Part shown: positions 18,406 to 28,558 of the stretch, one piece after another | Position numbering within the stretch: position 1 is the first letter of the stretch | How the letters are laid out: the number at the start of each line of letters is the position of its first letter | Source: Acidobacteriaceae bacterium | GTDB lineage: Bacteria > Acidobacteriota > Terriglobia > Bryobacterales > Bryobacteraceae | DNA: 50,406 nucleotides | Assembly: GCA_019240475.1 (NCBI GenBank) | Contig: JAFAYI010000011.1 | Span: forward strand, 1-50,406 | Direction: 5' to 3' | The notes under the pieces: generated by a model | Database searches by the model: none | What the model was told of the DNA's origin: nothing | Seen by the model: the letters and a program-made list of their open reading frames with translations, nothing else | Made by a program: the position numbers and the translations under genes

Positions 18406-19533
18406 GCCGGAATAGAGTTCGTCCACCTGCTTGAGAAAGCGCTTCTGGCCGAATGTCTCGGTGAGTGAGCGCTGCGCGTTTTGGATAAATCTCTGGCGAA
18501 GCGCCTCATCGGTGGCAAGTTGCAGGAGGCGATCCGCCAGCACGCCGGGAGACTTGGGTGGAACCAGGAATCCGTCGACGCCATCGTGAATCGCTTCGGC
18601 GATGCCGCCGACTTCCGTGCTGACCGCGGGCCGGCCATATAGCATGGCCTCCAGCACCACGGTCGGAAGCCCTTCCCAGTTCGAAGACAGAACGAAGGTG
18701 TCGATGGCGGCATAGAACGTGCTCATCTCGGATTGAAAGCCCGCGAAGAAAAAGTTCTCGCGAGTGTGGGTTTCGTCGAGCAGCGGGAGCAGACTTTCAT
18801 AGTGAGCGCGATGCGGCGCCTCAAGCCGGTGATCGCCTGCGATGAGGAAAGACGCTTCGGGCATCTTGTCGAGTACGATGCGCGCCGCCTGGATCAGCGT
18901 CGGAAAATCCTTCTGGGGCGAGACGCGGGCCGCCATGCCGAAGACCTGGCCCTGGGGCGGAAGGCCAAAACTCGCGCGAGCGCCGGCGCGGTCTTCGACT
19001 GGCTTGTAGATGACGCCGGGAACGTCGTAGAGGACCGTGGAGCGCCTGCGGCCGCGCTCGATTCCAAAGTTATCGCGCGTGTTCTTTGAGACGCAGACGA
19101 ACAGTTCGACGGGCAGGAGAAAGCCGCGCTCGCGGCGGCCGATGCCGGGATAGTGGTTTCGGACATGCGAGATGACGCGAGCCCCCGCCATGCGGCCGGC
19201 GAAGCCCGCGAAATGCGCGGCCAGAATGTCGGAGCAGTGGACGATCTGAATTCCCCGCTCGCGGAAGGCGCGCGCAAGCCGGCGTGAGTTCTTCCAGAAC
19301 GCGGAAGGTTTGGTGTAGCTGGGCTGCACCTGATCGTATTCGAAGACGGGGAAATGCTCGTCTTCAAAGAGCGCGCGGACCTTAGTTCCTCCAGCGGGAA
19401 CGTAGATCGAATTCTCATAACCAAGCTCGCGGGCCGCTTGCGCCAGGCGCAGCGTTTGCAGCTCTGTACCGCCGATATTCAACCAGGGCAGCAGGTGAGC
19501 GACGGCGCCGCGCTTAGCCTTGGATGCGGCCAT
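18388..19533 (-). CDS. Family 4 glycosyltransferase
   Basis: A 381-residue GT-B fold glycosyltransferase. The N-terminal Rossmann domain begins VAHLLPWLNIGGTELQTLRLAQAA (GGTE loop), as in the GT4 family. The C-terminal domain has VFGMAARVSPQKDFPTLIQAA and the donor-binding EX7E motif in EGLPTVVLEAMLYGRP followed by VSTEVGGIAE. It is retaining, probably using a nucleotide sugar to build lipopolysaccharide, capsule or glycolipid. It begins 2 bases after the ABC ATPase stop and closes the minus-strand transcription unit that starts at the betaine-type transporter. Confidence 0.9.
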   Translation of the reverse strand: MAASKAKRGAVAHLLPWLNIGGTELQTLRLAQAARELGYENSIYVPAGGTKVRALFEDEHFPVFEYDQVQPSYTKPSAFWKNSRRLARAFRERGIQIVHCSDILAAHFAGFAGRMAGARVISHVRNHYPGIGRRERGFLLPVELFVCVSKNTRDNFGIERGRRRSTVLYDVPGVIYKPVEDRAGARASFGLPPQGQVFGMAARVSPQKDFPTLIQAARIVLDKMPEASFLIAGDHRLEAPHRAHYESLLPLLDETHTRENFFFAGFQSEMSTFYAAIDTFVLSSNWEGLPTVVLEAMLYGRPAVSTEVGGIAEAIHDGVDGFLVPPKSPGVLADRLLQLATDEALRQRFIQNAQRSLTETFGQKRFLKQVDELYSGLLRRR

Positions 19534-19535
19534 GC

Positions 19536-20228
19536 TTAGAGCGCCGCCATTCTGCCGTCGCGCATTGCCACCGTGCGGTCGGCGAACGCGGCGGCTTCGG
19601 GATTGTGCGTGATCATCAGAATGGTTTGGCCGGTGCGGTTGTTCAAATCTCGCAAGATTTCGAGCACGGCATTGGAATTGGCGGTGTCGAGATTGCCGGT
19701 AGGCTCATCGGCGAGCAGAATGGCCGGCTGGTTGACCAGCGCGCGGGCGATGGCGACGCGCTGCTGCTCGCCTCCGGAGAGCGCGCGTGGGCGATGGTCG
19801 AGCCGCTGGCGAATGCCAAGCAGCTCCAGGATCTGCTCGAATCCGGGCGGCGGCGCCGTCACGCCGGCAAGCGATTGCGCGAGCGCGATGTTGTCGCGCG
19901 CCGTCAGAGTGGGAAGCAGATTGTATTTTTGAAAGACGAAACCGATCTTCTTCTGCCGCATCGCCGTGCGCTCGTTTTCGCTCATCCGGCGCAGGTCCGC
20001 GCCGTCTATCGAGATCTCGCCGGAGGTGGGCGGCGCAAGTCCGCCGAGGATATGAAACAGAGTCGATTTGCCGGAGCCCGAGGGCCCGATCACAGCCAGG
20101 AACTCGCCGCGGGGGACGTCGAGATCGACGCCGCGCAACGCGGGCACATCGACGTCTCCGAGGCGATAGATTTTCTGGAGGCCGCGAACGCGGATGATGG
20201 GAGGGGCGGCTGCCTGCGCGCTACTCAT
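19536..20228 (-). CDS. ABC transporter ATP-binding protein (MacB/LolD type)
   Basis: A 230-residue ATPase: Walker A GPSGSGKST, Q-loop in FVFQKYNLLPTLTA, signature LSGGEQQRVAIARAL, Walker B ILLADEPTGNLD and the H-loop in MITHNPEAAAF. The FQ.YNLLP and DEPTGNLD patterns mark the MacB/LolD/FtsE subfamily that drives FtsX-like permeases in mechanotransmission. The ATG at 20228 is chosen because the upstream extension to 20342 lies inside the permease gene; with it, the two genes overlap by 8 bases. It most likely partners the permease immediately upstream. Confidence 0.9.
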   Translation of the reverse strand: MSSAQAAAPPIIRVRGLQKIYRLGDVDVPALRGVDLDVPRGEFLAVIGPSGSGKSTLFHILGGLAPPTSGEISIDGADLRRMSENERTAMRQKKIGFVFQKYNLLPTLTARDNIALAQSLAGVTAPPPGFEQILELLGIRQRLDHRPRALSGGEQQRVAIARALVNQPAILLADEPTGNLDTANSNAVLEILRDLNNRTGQTILMITHNPEAAAFADRTVAMRDGRMAAL

Positions 20229-21324
20229 AGGCGAGCGCCTCGATCGCATCCTGGCGCGCCGCTTTGAAACCGGGATAAATGGCGCCGAGAAGAGCGCCGC
20301 CGAGGGCAATCGCCGCCGCATAGGGCCACCAATCGGGAACATCTATGACGCGCAGCGAGGACGGCATCAGGCCGGTAATCAGGGCCTTGCTGGCAAACGA
20401 AAGCAGGATGCCGATCACGCAGCCCGCGATGGCGAGCACAATCGCTTCGCGAACCAGAATGTCGAGGATTGTAAGCGGCTTGGCGCCGAGAGCCTTGAGG
20501 ATGCCGATCTCGCGGGTGCGCTCGATGACGGCCGTGTACATAGAAAGAAAAACCACCAGAAAGCCGACGACCACGGCGAGCGTCGTGATGACGCCGATGA
20601 AGGCGCGAAGCTCCGGAATATTCGAGACGCTGAACTGCGATTGCAGGTCGGTCATCGAAATGGCGCGAAGATTTCCTTTGAGCAGCGCGTTGAGTTGATC
20701 CACCGTTTGGGTCGTGCGGGCGGGGTCGTCCAGCTTCACGAGAATCTCGGAGACGCGCGGAGGAGTGGCGTTTCCAGTCAGGCGCTGCAGCGAGGAGAGC
20801 TGGACGATCAAGTGCCCGAGAATGCCGCTGCGCATGATGCCCGATACGCGCCAGGCATGGTTGAGCAGCTTGACGGTGCTGCCCACTCGAAGCTTGTGTT
20901 GCTGGGCATAGTAGTTGTCGACCACAATGTCGTCGGGCGCGCTGGGGGCGCCGCCGGCGAAGAAATGAAAACCGCCGCTCATTTTTTCAAACGGCGCGAC
21001 ATTCACGCCGCTGATGGTGGTGATCAGCTCGACGGGCGTGATGAGCACGCCCAACGCTTGAGCCACATGCGGCTGCTTCGCGACAAATGGCTCGAACTTT
21101 TCATCGATCTGGCCGGAGGAAAACGAGAACGTGCCTTGCGTGTCGGGCTTCAGGAAAATGTCGGCCCCGGTTCCCTTGGCGCGGTTCGCGGAATCCTGGA
21201 GCATGCCGCGGCTGAGGCCGATCAGCGTCAAGATGGACATGACCTGAACGCCTACCACGAGCGCGCACAGCAATGTTCGCACCCAGCGGTGTCTGAGGTT
21301 TTCGATGACGAGTTTATTGATCAT
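20221..21324 (-). CDS. ABC transporter permease, FtsX/MacB-like
   Basis: A 367-residue permease with an N-terminal membrane helix (VRTLLCALVVGVQVMSILTLIGLSRG), a large periplasmic domain (about residues 40-240) and three C-terminal helices, ending with the conserved FtsX segment ERTREIGILKALGAKPLTILDILVREA. This topology (1+3 helices) is that of MacB/LolC-type permeases for export or lipoprotein/lipid handling across the envelope. The upstream neighbour (binding protein) ends 22 bases before its ATG. It lacks an own ATPase domain and must use the neighbouring ATPase. Confidence 0.88.
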   Translation of the reverse strand: MINKLVIENLRHRWVRTLLCALVVGVQVMSILTLIGLSRGMLQDSANRAKGTGADIFLKPDTQGTFSFSSGQIDEKFEPFVAKQPHVAQALGVLITPVELITTISGVNVAPFEKMSGGFHFFAGGAPSAPDDIVVDNYYAQQHKLRVGSTVKLLNHAWRVSGIMRSGILGHLIVQLSSLQRLTGNATPPRVSEILVKLDDPARTTQTVDQLNALLKGNLRAISMTDLQSQFSVSNIPELRAFIGVITTLAVVVGFLVVFLSMYTAVIERTREIGILKALGAKPLTILDILVREAIVLAIAGCVIGILLSFASKALITGLMPSSLRVIDVPDWWPYAAAIALGGALLGAIYPGFKAARQDAIEALAYE

Positions 21325-21346
21325 GAGTGTAGGCCTCCGGCGTGAA

Positions 21347-22222
21347 TCACCACTGGGTGCGCAGAAAGTCCGCCGCTACTTTTTCGACTGCCTGATGCTC
21401 GATTTCGACCCGGCGATTGAGCGCGCGCATGGTGTCGTCGCCGATGCGGTTCTGGAGCAAGGTGAGCGCCCATCGCACGGCGGGCCGCTGCTCAAGAAGG
21501 CGCTCGCTCGCGACGTAGCAAGCAGTATAAGGCGGGAAAGCCTTCTTATCGTCTTTGAGAACCGTGAAGCGGGGGTCTGTGAGGGGCGCGTCGGTCGAGT
21601 TCGCGGCGGCCATATCGACGCTCTTCTGGCGCAAGGCCTGATAGAGCAGCCCCAGATCCATGCTCTTCGGCGCGCCATCGACGGGAATCGAGTAGACCTT
21701 GTTCAATCGCGCAAGTCCATCCGGCCGAGTCAGAAATTCGAAGCCGATTCCCAGCCGCCACGAGCGCGAAGCCGCGGCCGAAAGATCGGGCGCGGTCAGG
21801 CGCTGCGCGTCGGCCGTCCGCACCACCATCGCGAAGGTGTCGTTGAAGCCGAGGGGCGGAAGCCAAACCAGGTGAAAACGCTTCAGGTATTCGTCCTTGA
21901 CGGCGATGTAGGCCTGCACGGCGCCTTCGGGGACGGACTGCTTGAGGATCACTGTGCCGGCCGTGCCGGTGTATTCGGGATAGACGTCGATGTCGCCATG
22001 CACAATGGCTTCATGGGCGAGCAGAGTGCCGCCCAGGTAGAGTTTGCGCTCAACCGTTATGTGAAGCTTGCGCTCAAGCTGTTGCGCCGCGATTTCGCCC
22101 AGGATCAATTGTTCGGTGAAGTTCTTCGAGCCGACGACGATTCTGTCCCCGCGCGAGCACGAACAAAGCAGCGCGGCGGCGATAAGGGCCGGCAAGGCGC
22201 GCGCCACGCCGAAGCTGCTCAT
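21347..22222 (-). CDS. Glycine betaine/quaternary-amine ABC substrate-binding lipoprotein (OpuAC type)
   Basis: A 291-residue binding protein. The start has a lipoprotein signal with lipobox LCSC (MSSFGVARALPALIAAALLCSC). The OpuAC signature is IVVGSKNFTEQLILGEIAAQ, followed by YLGGTLLAHEAIVHGDIDVYPEYTGTAGT and VDMAAANSTDAPL. Such proteins capture glycine betaine, choline, carnitine or similar osmoprotectants in the periplasm. The start at 22222 is fixed by the 4-bp ATGA overlap with the upstream permease; the longer in-frame reading to 22954 is an out-of-frame copy of that permease. No aromatic cage residues can be named with certainty. Confidence 0.88.
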   Translation of the reverse strand: MSSFGVARALPALIAAALLCSCSRGDRIVVGSKNFTEQLILGEIAAQQLERKLHITVERKLYLGGTLLAHEAIVHGDIDVYPEYTGTAGTVILKQSVPEGAVQAYIAVKDEYLKRFHLVWLPPLGFNDTFAMVVRTADAQRLTAPDLSAAASRSWRLGIGFEFLTRPDGLARLNKVYSIPVDGAPKSMDLGLLYQALRQKSVDMAAANSTDAPLTDPRFTVLKDDKKAFPPYTACYVASERLLEQRPAVRWALTLLQNRIGDDTMRALNRRVEIEHQAVEKVAADFLRTQW

Positions 22223-22932
22223 CGAATCGCCACTCTCCGTTCGAGAAGGCTCATGCCGCCATCGGCTATAAGCGCGAGCGCGGCGGCCGGAATAGCGCCC
22301 GCCAGGATCTGCAGCGTGTCGGCCGAAGCCACGCCGCGAAATATCAGAACGCCGAGCCCGCCTCCGCCAATGACGGCGGCGATAACGGCCGTGCCGATAT
22401 TGGTGACCAGCGCAATGCGAACGCCCGCCAGTATCGTGGGGGCGGCGAGAGGAAGCTCCACCAGGCGAAGTAGCTGGGAATCGGTCATGCCCATGGCGAT
22501 GGCCGCTTCGCGAACGGGACGATCGACGGTCGCGATGCCCACGATGGTGTTGCGCAAGACGGGCAGAAGCGAATAGAGGACCAGGCAAAGGATTGCGGTG
22601 TGCCGGCCGATCCCGCCGATGAGCGGCACCGGAAGAAGAAAGCCGAAGAGCGCAAGGCTCGGTATGGTTTGGAGCACGCTCGCTACAGTGACCGACATCT
22701 GCCTGAGGGCGGCGTGGCGCGTTCCGGCGATGCCGAGACCGATGCCGAGGACGATGGCGATGCCTGATGAGACGCCGACGAGAATGGCGTGCTCGCCCGT
22801 GAGCGCGGCGACCTCGCGGAGGAGTGTTTTGAGGACGAGCGAGTCCACGCTCCATGGTAAACGGAGCGCCTGTCGCGGGGCCTGGAAGGGCTTGGGCGCC
22901 AGGATTACTACGCGCCGCTTCGCGCGTGTCAT
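22219..22932 (-). CDS. Glycine betaine-type ABC transporter permease (OpuB/ProW type)
   Basis: A permease of about 237 residues with five or six membrane helices and the BPD_transp_1 coupling segment EAAIAMGMTDSQLLRLVELPLAAPTILAGVRIA. LTGEHAILVGVSSGIAIVLGIGLGIAG and GTAVIAAVIGGGGLGVLIFRG match OpuBB/OpuCB. The start is uncertain: an ATG at 22932, a GTG at 22848 (just before WSVDSL... homology) and a TTG at 22971 are possible. It is divergent from the metallo-hydrolase gene with under 40 bases between. No OpuA-type ATPase with CBS domains lies next to it. Confidence 0.8.
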   Translation of the reverse strand: MTRAKRRVVILAPKPFQAPRQALRLPWSVDSLVLKTLLREVAALTGEHAILVGVSSGIAIVLGIGLGIAGTRHAALRQMSVTVASVLQTIPSLALFGFLLPVPLIGGIGRHTAILCLVLYSLLPVLRNTIVGIATVDRPVREAAIAMGMTDSQLLRLVELPLAAPTILAGVRIALVTNIGTAVIAAVIGGGGLGVLIFRGVASADTLQILAGAIPAAALALIADGGMSLLERRVAIR

Positions 22933-22970
22933 TTCGAGAGCGCGAGCAGTCCAACGACCGTGGAGGCTCA

Positions 22971-23795
22971 ATGGAGCACGTAGAAGTTCCAGCGGAGCAA
23001 GCGATTCCGATGGACGCGATCGCGCGCGGCGTTCAGGGGCTGCGCATTGTCTTCGTGAACGTCTTTGGGTTGACTCATCGGGACGGTTCCTGGACCCTGA
23101 TCGACGCCGGATTGCCGATGAGCGAGGGACGGATTCACAACTGGGCTGAGAAACAATTCGGCAAAGCGCCCAATGCGATTTTTCTGACGCATGGGCATTT
23201 CGATCACGTCAGCGCGGCGCGCGAGCTGGCGGATCGTTGGAATGTGCCCATCTACGCGCATCCGCTCGAATTTCCCTACTTAACCGGGCGGCAGGCGTAT
23301 CCGCCTCCCAATGCCGGGGCGGGGGGAGGCGCGATGTCTCTGTTATCGCCCACATATCCGCGCGATCCGATCGATTTGGGAGCGCGGCTGCGGGAGTTGC
23401 CCGCCGCCGACGGCGCTTCCGCTTCCTGGGCCGAGCTGCCGGATTGGGAGATCGTCCACACGCCTGGACATACGCCCGGGCACGTTTCGCTCTATCGCAT
23501 GAAAGACGGAGTCCTGTTGCCGGGAGATGCGTTCTGCACGACTAAGCCGGAGTCGTTTTTCGAAGCCGCCATGGTTCAGCATCCCGAACTGCACGGGCCG
23601 CCCGCTTACTTCACTTCGGATTGGGCGGCGGCGGGCCAATCGGTGCGCAAATTGGCGCGGCTGAATCCATCGGTCGTCGCGCCGGGTCACGGTAAGCCGC
23701 TATCGGGCGGCAATGTCGCCGAGGCGCTGCGAGCGCTTGCCGCTAACTTCGATGCGATCGCCGTGCCCGAAAATAAGAAGGGCGCCGACGCCTAG
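22971..23795 (+). CDS. MBL-fold metallo-hydrolase
   Basis: A 274-residue glyoxalase-II-like metallo-beta-lactamase-fold hydrolase. The metal motif THGHFDH lies at residues 73-79. Later ligands are the His in [13 protein letters not shown] and the Asp in LPGDAFCTT, with a final His in [10 protein letters not shown]. It has no signal peptide and differs from the other metallo-hydrolase in the window, which is of the NAPE-PLD type. The ATG at 22971 follows GGAGG at 22962-22966; the longer in-frame start at 22854 runs into the divergent permease. The substrate is unknown. Its stop overlaps the convergent pckG stop. Confidence 0.85.
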   Translation: MEHVEVPAEQAIPMDAIARGVQGLRIVFVNVFGLTHRDGSWTLIDAGLPMSEGRIHNWAEKQFGKAPNAIFLTHGHFDHVSAARELADRWNVPIYAHPLEFPYLTGRQAYPPPNAGAGGGAMSLLSPTYPRDPIDLGARLRELPAADGASASWAELPDWEIVHTPGHTPGHVSLYRMKDGVLLPGDAFCTTKPESFFEAAMVQHPELHGPPAYFTSDWAAAGQSVRKLARLNPSVVAPGHGKPLSGGNVAEALRALAANFDAIAVPENKKGADA

Positions 23796-25672
23796 AGCCG
23801 GCAGATGAGTAACTCGCGTTCGTAAATCATTTCGGGCGGTAAGTGGTCGTGTAACTCGATAAATAGTTCTTCGTGGCCCATTACTTCCGATTTCCAGGCA
23901 GAGGTATCCACGGCTTGTAACTGCTCGAATTTTTCTTGGGGGAAGTCGAGCCCCTTCCATTCGATATCGCTGTAACGGGGAACCCAGCCGATAGGCGTTT
24001 CCTTGGCGAAGGCGCGGCTGCGGGCGCGATCGACAATCCACTTGAGCACGCGCATGTTCTGGCTGTAACCGGGCCAGATGAATTTACCGTCGTCGCCTTT
24101 GCGGAACCAGTTCACGTGAAAGATTTTCGGCGTGGAGCTTAGGCCGCGTTGCATTCTGAGCCAATGGCGGAAATAGTCGCCCATATGATAGCCGCAGAAG
24201 GGCAGCATGGCCATGGGATCGCGGCGCACTTTGCCCACGGCGCCCGCGGCGGCGGCGGTGGTTTCCGATCCCATGGTCGCGCCCACATAGACGCCCGCGC
24301 TCCAGTTGAAGGCCTGGAAAACCAAAGGAATGTTAGAGGCGCGGCGGCCTCCGAAGATGAAAGCGCTGATCGGTACTCCTCCTGGATTTTCCCACTGGGG
24401 ATCGATGGATGGGCACTGCGCGGCCGGCGAAGTGAAGCGCGAATTCGGATGCGCGGCCCGGCGGCCCGTTTCGCGCCCGATCTGGGGCGTCCAGTAGTTG
24501 CCCTGCCAATCCAGGCACTCGGCGGGCGGCTCATCGGTGAGCCCCTCCCACCACACGCCGCCGTTCGGGGTCAGAGCGACATTGGTGAAGATGGAATTGC
24601 GCGAAAGCGTGGCGATCGCGTTTGGGTTGGTTTCGGGCGAAGTTCCGGGCGCGACGCCGAAAAAACCCGCCTCCGGATTGATGGCGTATAACTGACCGTT
24701 TCGATCCGGCTTGATCCAGGCGATATCGTCGCCCACGGTCCAAACCTTCCAGCCCTCCAAGCCTTCGGGCGGGATCATCATCGCGAAGTTCGTCTTGCCG
24801 CACGCGCTCGGAAATGCAGCCGCGACGTATGTCTTTTCGCCCTGCGGATCTTCGACGCCGAGGATCAGCATGTGTTCCGCCATCCATCCCTCGTCTCGCG
24901 CGATATTCGAAGCGATGCGCAGCGCGAAGCACTTCTTGCCGAGCAGCGCATTGCCGCCGTAGCCGGACCCATAGGACCAGATCTGCCGGGTCTCCGGATA
25001 ATGGACGATGTATTTTTCGTCGTTGCATGGCCATGGCGCATCCCGTTGCCCCGGGGCGAGCGGCGCTCCCACGCTATGCACGCAGGGCACCACGCGCTTG
25101 ATGTCTTTGTCTATCTCCGCCAAGGCAGGCAGCCCGATGCGCGCCATGATACGCATATTGACCACGACGTAGGGCGAATCGGTCAGCTCGACTCCAATCT
25201 GGGACATCGGCGAGTCGATCACGCCCATGCTGAAGGCGAGAACGTACATCGTGCGCCCGCGCATGCAGCCGCGAAACAAGGTCTTCAGCTTGCGCCGCAT
25301 CTCGTACGGATCGACCCAGTTGTTGGTTGGGCCCGCCGCCTCCTTGGAGAGCGAGCAGATGAACGTTCGATCTTCCACGCGCGCGACGTCTCGCGGGTCG
25401 GATCGCGCGTAGTAGCACCCCGGCCACAAGTCCTGGTTCAGCTTGATGAGCGTGCCGGTCTCCATCATCTGGGCGCACAAGGCGTCGTTCTCTTCCTGGG
25501 AGCCGTCCACCCAATGGATGGCGTCGGGCTTGGTCAGCTCGGCGATTTTCTCGACCCAGCGGATGAGGTGCTTGTTGGCGCTGAGAGGGCGGGCAGAGGG
25601 AGTAAAGCGATTTTCAGGCGAAGCGGCTGCGCGGGTTTCAGAATTCTGGGATTTTGTTCGAAGGGCGCTCAT
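23792..25672 (-). CDS. pckG: Phosphoenolpyruvate carboxykinase (GTP)
   Basis: A 626-residue GTP-dependent PEP carboxykinase that converts oxaloacetate to PEP in gluconeogenesis. The kinase-1a P-loop is [13 protein letters not shown], with a catalytic Cys (specific to the GTP family) in SACGKT. Kinase-2-like WTVGDDIAW follows, then [29 protein letters not shown] and [15 protein letters not shown]. The N-terminal [14 protein letters not shown] region binds substrate. ATG 25672 gives the normal length; the in-frame extension to 25873 runs through the divergent glpX gene and is not needed. The back-to-back position with glpX puts two irreversible steps of gluconeogenesis under one short intergenic region. 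Confidence 0.93.
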   Translation of the reverse strand: MSALRTKSQNSETRAAASPENRFTPSARPLSANKHLIRWVEKIAELTKPDAIHWVDGSQEENDALCAQMMETGTLIKLNQDLWPGCYYARSDPRDVARVEDRTFICSLSKEAAGPTNNWVDPYEMRRKLKTLFRGCMRGRTMYVLAFSMGVIDSPMSQIGVELTDSPYVVVNMRIMARIGLPALAEIDKDIKRVVPCVHSVGAPLAPGQRDAPWPCNDEKYIVHYPETRQIWSYGSGYGGNALLGKKCFALRIASNIARDEGWMAEHMLILGVEDPQGEKTYVAAAFPSACGKTNFAMMIPPEGLEGWKVWTVGDDIAWIKPDRNGQLYAINPEAGFFGVAPGTSPETNPNAIATLSRNSIFTNVALTPNGGVWWEGLTDEPPAECLDWQGNYWTPQIGRETGRRAAHPNSRFTSPAAQCPSIDPQWENPGGVPISAFIFGGRRASNIPLVFQAFNWSAGVYVGATMGSETTAAAAGAVGKVRRDPMAMLPFCGYHMGDYFRHWLRMQRGLSSTPKIFHVNWFRKGDDGKFIWPGYSQNMRVLKWIVDRARSRAFAKETPIGWVPRYSDIEWKGLDFPQEKFEQLQAVDTSAWKSEVMGHEELFIELHDHLPPEMIYERELLICRL

Positions 25673-25781
25673 TGGGTTTATCGATGGAGGGCGCCGCACG
25701 GACCGGTGAGCCTCGTACAGCCCCCTGAGACTATCATGATGTACGTCGGCTCGCGGCTTACCGGTCGTGCCGCCCATGCCT

Positions 25782-26789
<1,008 letters not shown>

Positions 26790-26796
26790 GACAGGT

Positions 26797-28434
26797 TCAA
26801 GAGAGCGGCCGGTCTTCAATGGGCCGCTCTTCTTCCATGACTCCCAGGCGCCGCAGCACCCGCCGCACTTTCTTTGGCGATACGGACAAGCGCTGGGCCA
26901 CTCGCAGCACTTTGCGGTCCTCGCGCTCCCAAACCCGCCGGATCACCAGCTCTTCGAAATCGCCGACTACTTCCTGCAGCGTTCTGTCGCCGACTTCGCC
27001 TTGCGACCAGGCGCGCAGATTCGGGTCCTCGACGCCGCCATGCAGAATCTTGGCGCGCAGCAACTCCACTTCCTGCCACAACGCATCGTGGCGGTCGTTG
27101 TCCAGATATTCTTCGGCGCGGCCGCAGGAGGCGCGCGCGGCCTCCATGTTGTTAAAGAATCCGTTGATGAGCGTGAGCCCGTGACAAACATGCGCCTGCG
27201 CGCGCAAGCGCCGGCTCTCCGTCCGCTCGCTCAAATCCACCGCCTCTTTCGCGCAATCGTGCGCCAGTTGCGCAAAGCGGCTCACTTCGCCCGATTCGCC
27301 AATCTGGTCCTCGAAACGCGCGTTGGCGATCATGGCTTCGGCCAGGCGCGCGCGGCACATCAGCAGGTAGTCGGCCTTGGTCGCGCCTAAATGGAACGCT
27401 TCCTGCGCGCGCTCGTCGGCTTTATCGAGATCTCCGAGATCCAGATAGATGCTCGCAAGATTGACGTCGGCGTTGCCTGCGCCGTGGTGGTTGCCCATGC
27501 GCTTGTAAATCGCATCGGCTCGCGCGAGATCGGCCTGCGCGTCGTGAAGAAGCTGATGCATTCGCTCGAGCTGGCCGCTATCGTCTTCTCTCGGCCTCTT
27601 GCTTTGCCCGCGCGCGCGCTCCCGCCGCGCATCGATGGAACGCCTGAGCTGGAGCGCCGCGAAGCGCTTCGCCTGCGCCCTATTTGTCAACGACCGCGCC
27701 AGGTAGCCCTCAAGCGCCGCCCGTTCGTTGAAGATCGCGATGGAGGCGTCGAAATACTGCGTGGCATGGTCATAGCGTCCCTCCCGCAGCGCAATCCGCC
27801 CGTACGCCGATTGAATGTTGCCGAGCGTGATCAGGTCGTCCGTCTTGCGCAGCACCGCTTCGGCTTCCTGCAACATGGCCAGCGCCGGCTTCGCCTGGCC
27901 CTTCTGAAAAAGCAGCCAGCTTTCGAGCGTTCGCATAACGGCGGCCATTTTCGCGAGCCCGATTTCGCTCGCCACCCGGATTCCCCGGCGCGTGACTGCG
28001 AGCGCGTGATCGTATTCGCCCGCCTTGCGAAGGCAGCGCGCTTTCCATAGATTCGCTACCGCCGCGACTTTCGGGTCCGGCACTTCGTCGCAAATGCTAA
28101 GCGCGATCTCCAGGTGCCGCAGCGCTTCCGGAAGGTTCTCCTGCCGCATGGCCGCCAGCGCCTCGGCCAGCCGCAGATGCACGTAGCCCTTCAACGGAAC
28201 TGCGTGCCGCCCCGCTTTCGGAAAGCGCTCCAACATCTCCGCGAGCAGTTCCGCGCCCTCGAACCCGACGTCTACCCACTGAGCCAGGCAACCCAGCGCC
28301 TCCGCCGCGCACCGGTCGTCCGGTTGAGTATCTGCGAATTCAGTTCGGCAGTTTTCGAGCAGCGCTATGCCAGCGCCGATTCGCCGCTCTTCGAGCAGGG
28401 TGGCGAGCTGCCGCAAGGTTTCGCTGGAGAGCAT
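26797..28434 (-). CDS. TPR-repeat protein with C-terminal Fis-like helix-turn-helix
   Basis: A 545-residue soluble protein. Residues about 1-470 are helical tetratricopeptide-like repeats (GYVHLRLAEALAAMRQENLPEALRHLEIAL, AAVANLWKARCLRKAGEYDHALAVTRRGI, YGRIALREGRYDHATQYFDASI, AGNADVNLASIYLDLGDLDKADERAQEAF). The last 70 residues hold a Fis/NtrC-type helix-turn-helix: FEELVIRRVWEREDRKVLRVAQRLSVSPKKVRRVLRRLGV. This arrangement suggests a regulator whose TPR array senses a partner protein or peptide, as in RRNPP or MalT-like systems, though it has no recognised ATPase. It is divergent from adk, with a 17-bp palindrome in the gap. No target is known. Confidence 0.7.
   Translation of the reverse strand: MLSSETLRQLATLLEERRIGAGIALLENCRTEFADTQPDDRCAAEALGCLAQWVDVGFEGAELLAEMLERFPKAGRHAVPLKGYVHLRLAEALAAMRQENLPEALRHLEIALSICDEVPDPKVAAVANLWKARCLRKAGEYDHALAVTRRGIRVASEIGLAKMAAVMRTLESWLLFQKGQAKPALAMLQEAEAVLRKTDDLITLGNIQSAYGRIALREGRYDHATQYFDASIAIFNERAALEGYLARSLTNRAQAKRFAALQLRRSIDARRERARGQSKRPREDDSGQLERMHQLLHDAQADLARADAIYKRMGNHHGAGNADVNLASIYLDLGDLDKADERAQEAFHLGATKADYLLMCRARLAEAMIANARFEDQIGESGEVSRFAQLAHDCAKEAVDLSERTESRRLRAQAHVCHGLTLINGFFNNMEAARASCGRAEEYLDNDRHDALWQEVELLRAKILHGGVEDPNLRAWSQGEVGDRTLQEVVGDFEELVIRRVWEREDRKVLRVAQRLSVSPKKVRRVLRRLGVMEEERPIEDRPLS
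26802..26830 (+). terminator. Hairpin terminator after glpX, inside the convergent gene end
   Basis: A 9-bp perfect stem (AGAGCGGCC at 26802-26810 with GGCCGCTCT at 26822-26830) and an 11-base loop are followed by TCTTCTT. It starts 13 bases after the glpX stop. The same bases encode the last residues of the convergent TPR/HTH gene, so the hairpin may end transcripts arriving from the left while being read through as coding DNA from the right. Confidence 0.5.
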
Positions 28435-28489
28435 ACGGATACTCGGGAGGGCCCTTGGTTTTCGACTAGGCCGGGGCGGAACGGTCTAC

Positions 28490-28506
28490 TGGTCCGTATC
28501 GGACCA
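28490..28506. promoter_or_regulatory. Perfect 17-bp palindrome (candidate operator)
   Basis: TGGTCCG and CGGACCA flank a 3-base centre TAT, giving a 7-bp perfect inverted repeat. It sits between the divergent starts of the TPR/HTH gene (28434) and adk (28559), 52 bases before the adk ATG. Size and symmetry fit a dimeric regulator site. Binding by the neighbouring HTH protein is inference only. Confidence 0.4.
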
Positions 28507-28558
28507 CCGGCCCTTGCTTTACAGTACATCTTGGCGCAAACTGACGAGCGGGGAAAAC

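Noticed and set aside
22848..22971. A shared bidirectional regulatory region between the betaine permease and the metallo-hydrolase
   Set aside because: Start codons are too close (under 40 bases with the chosen starts) and no promoter boxes are evident, so no call is made.
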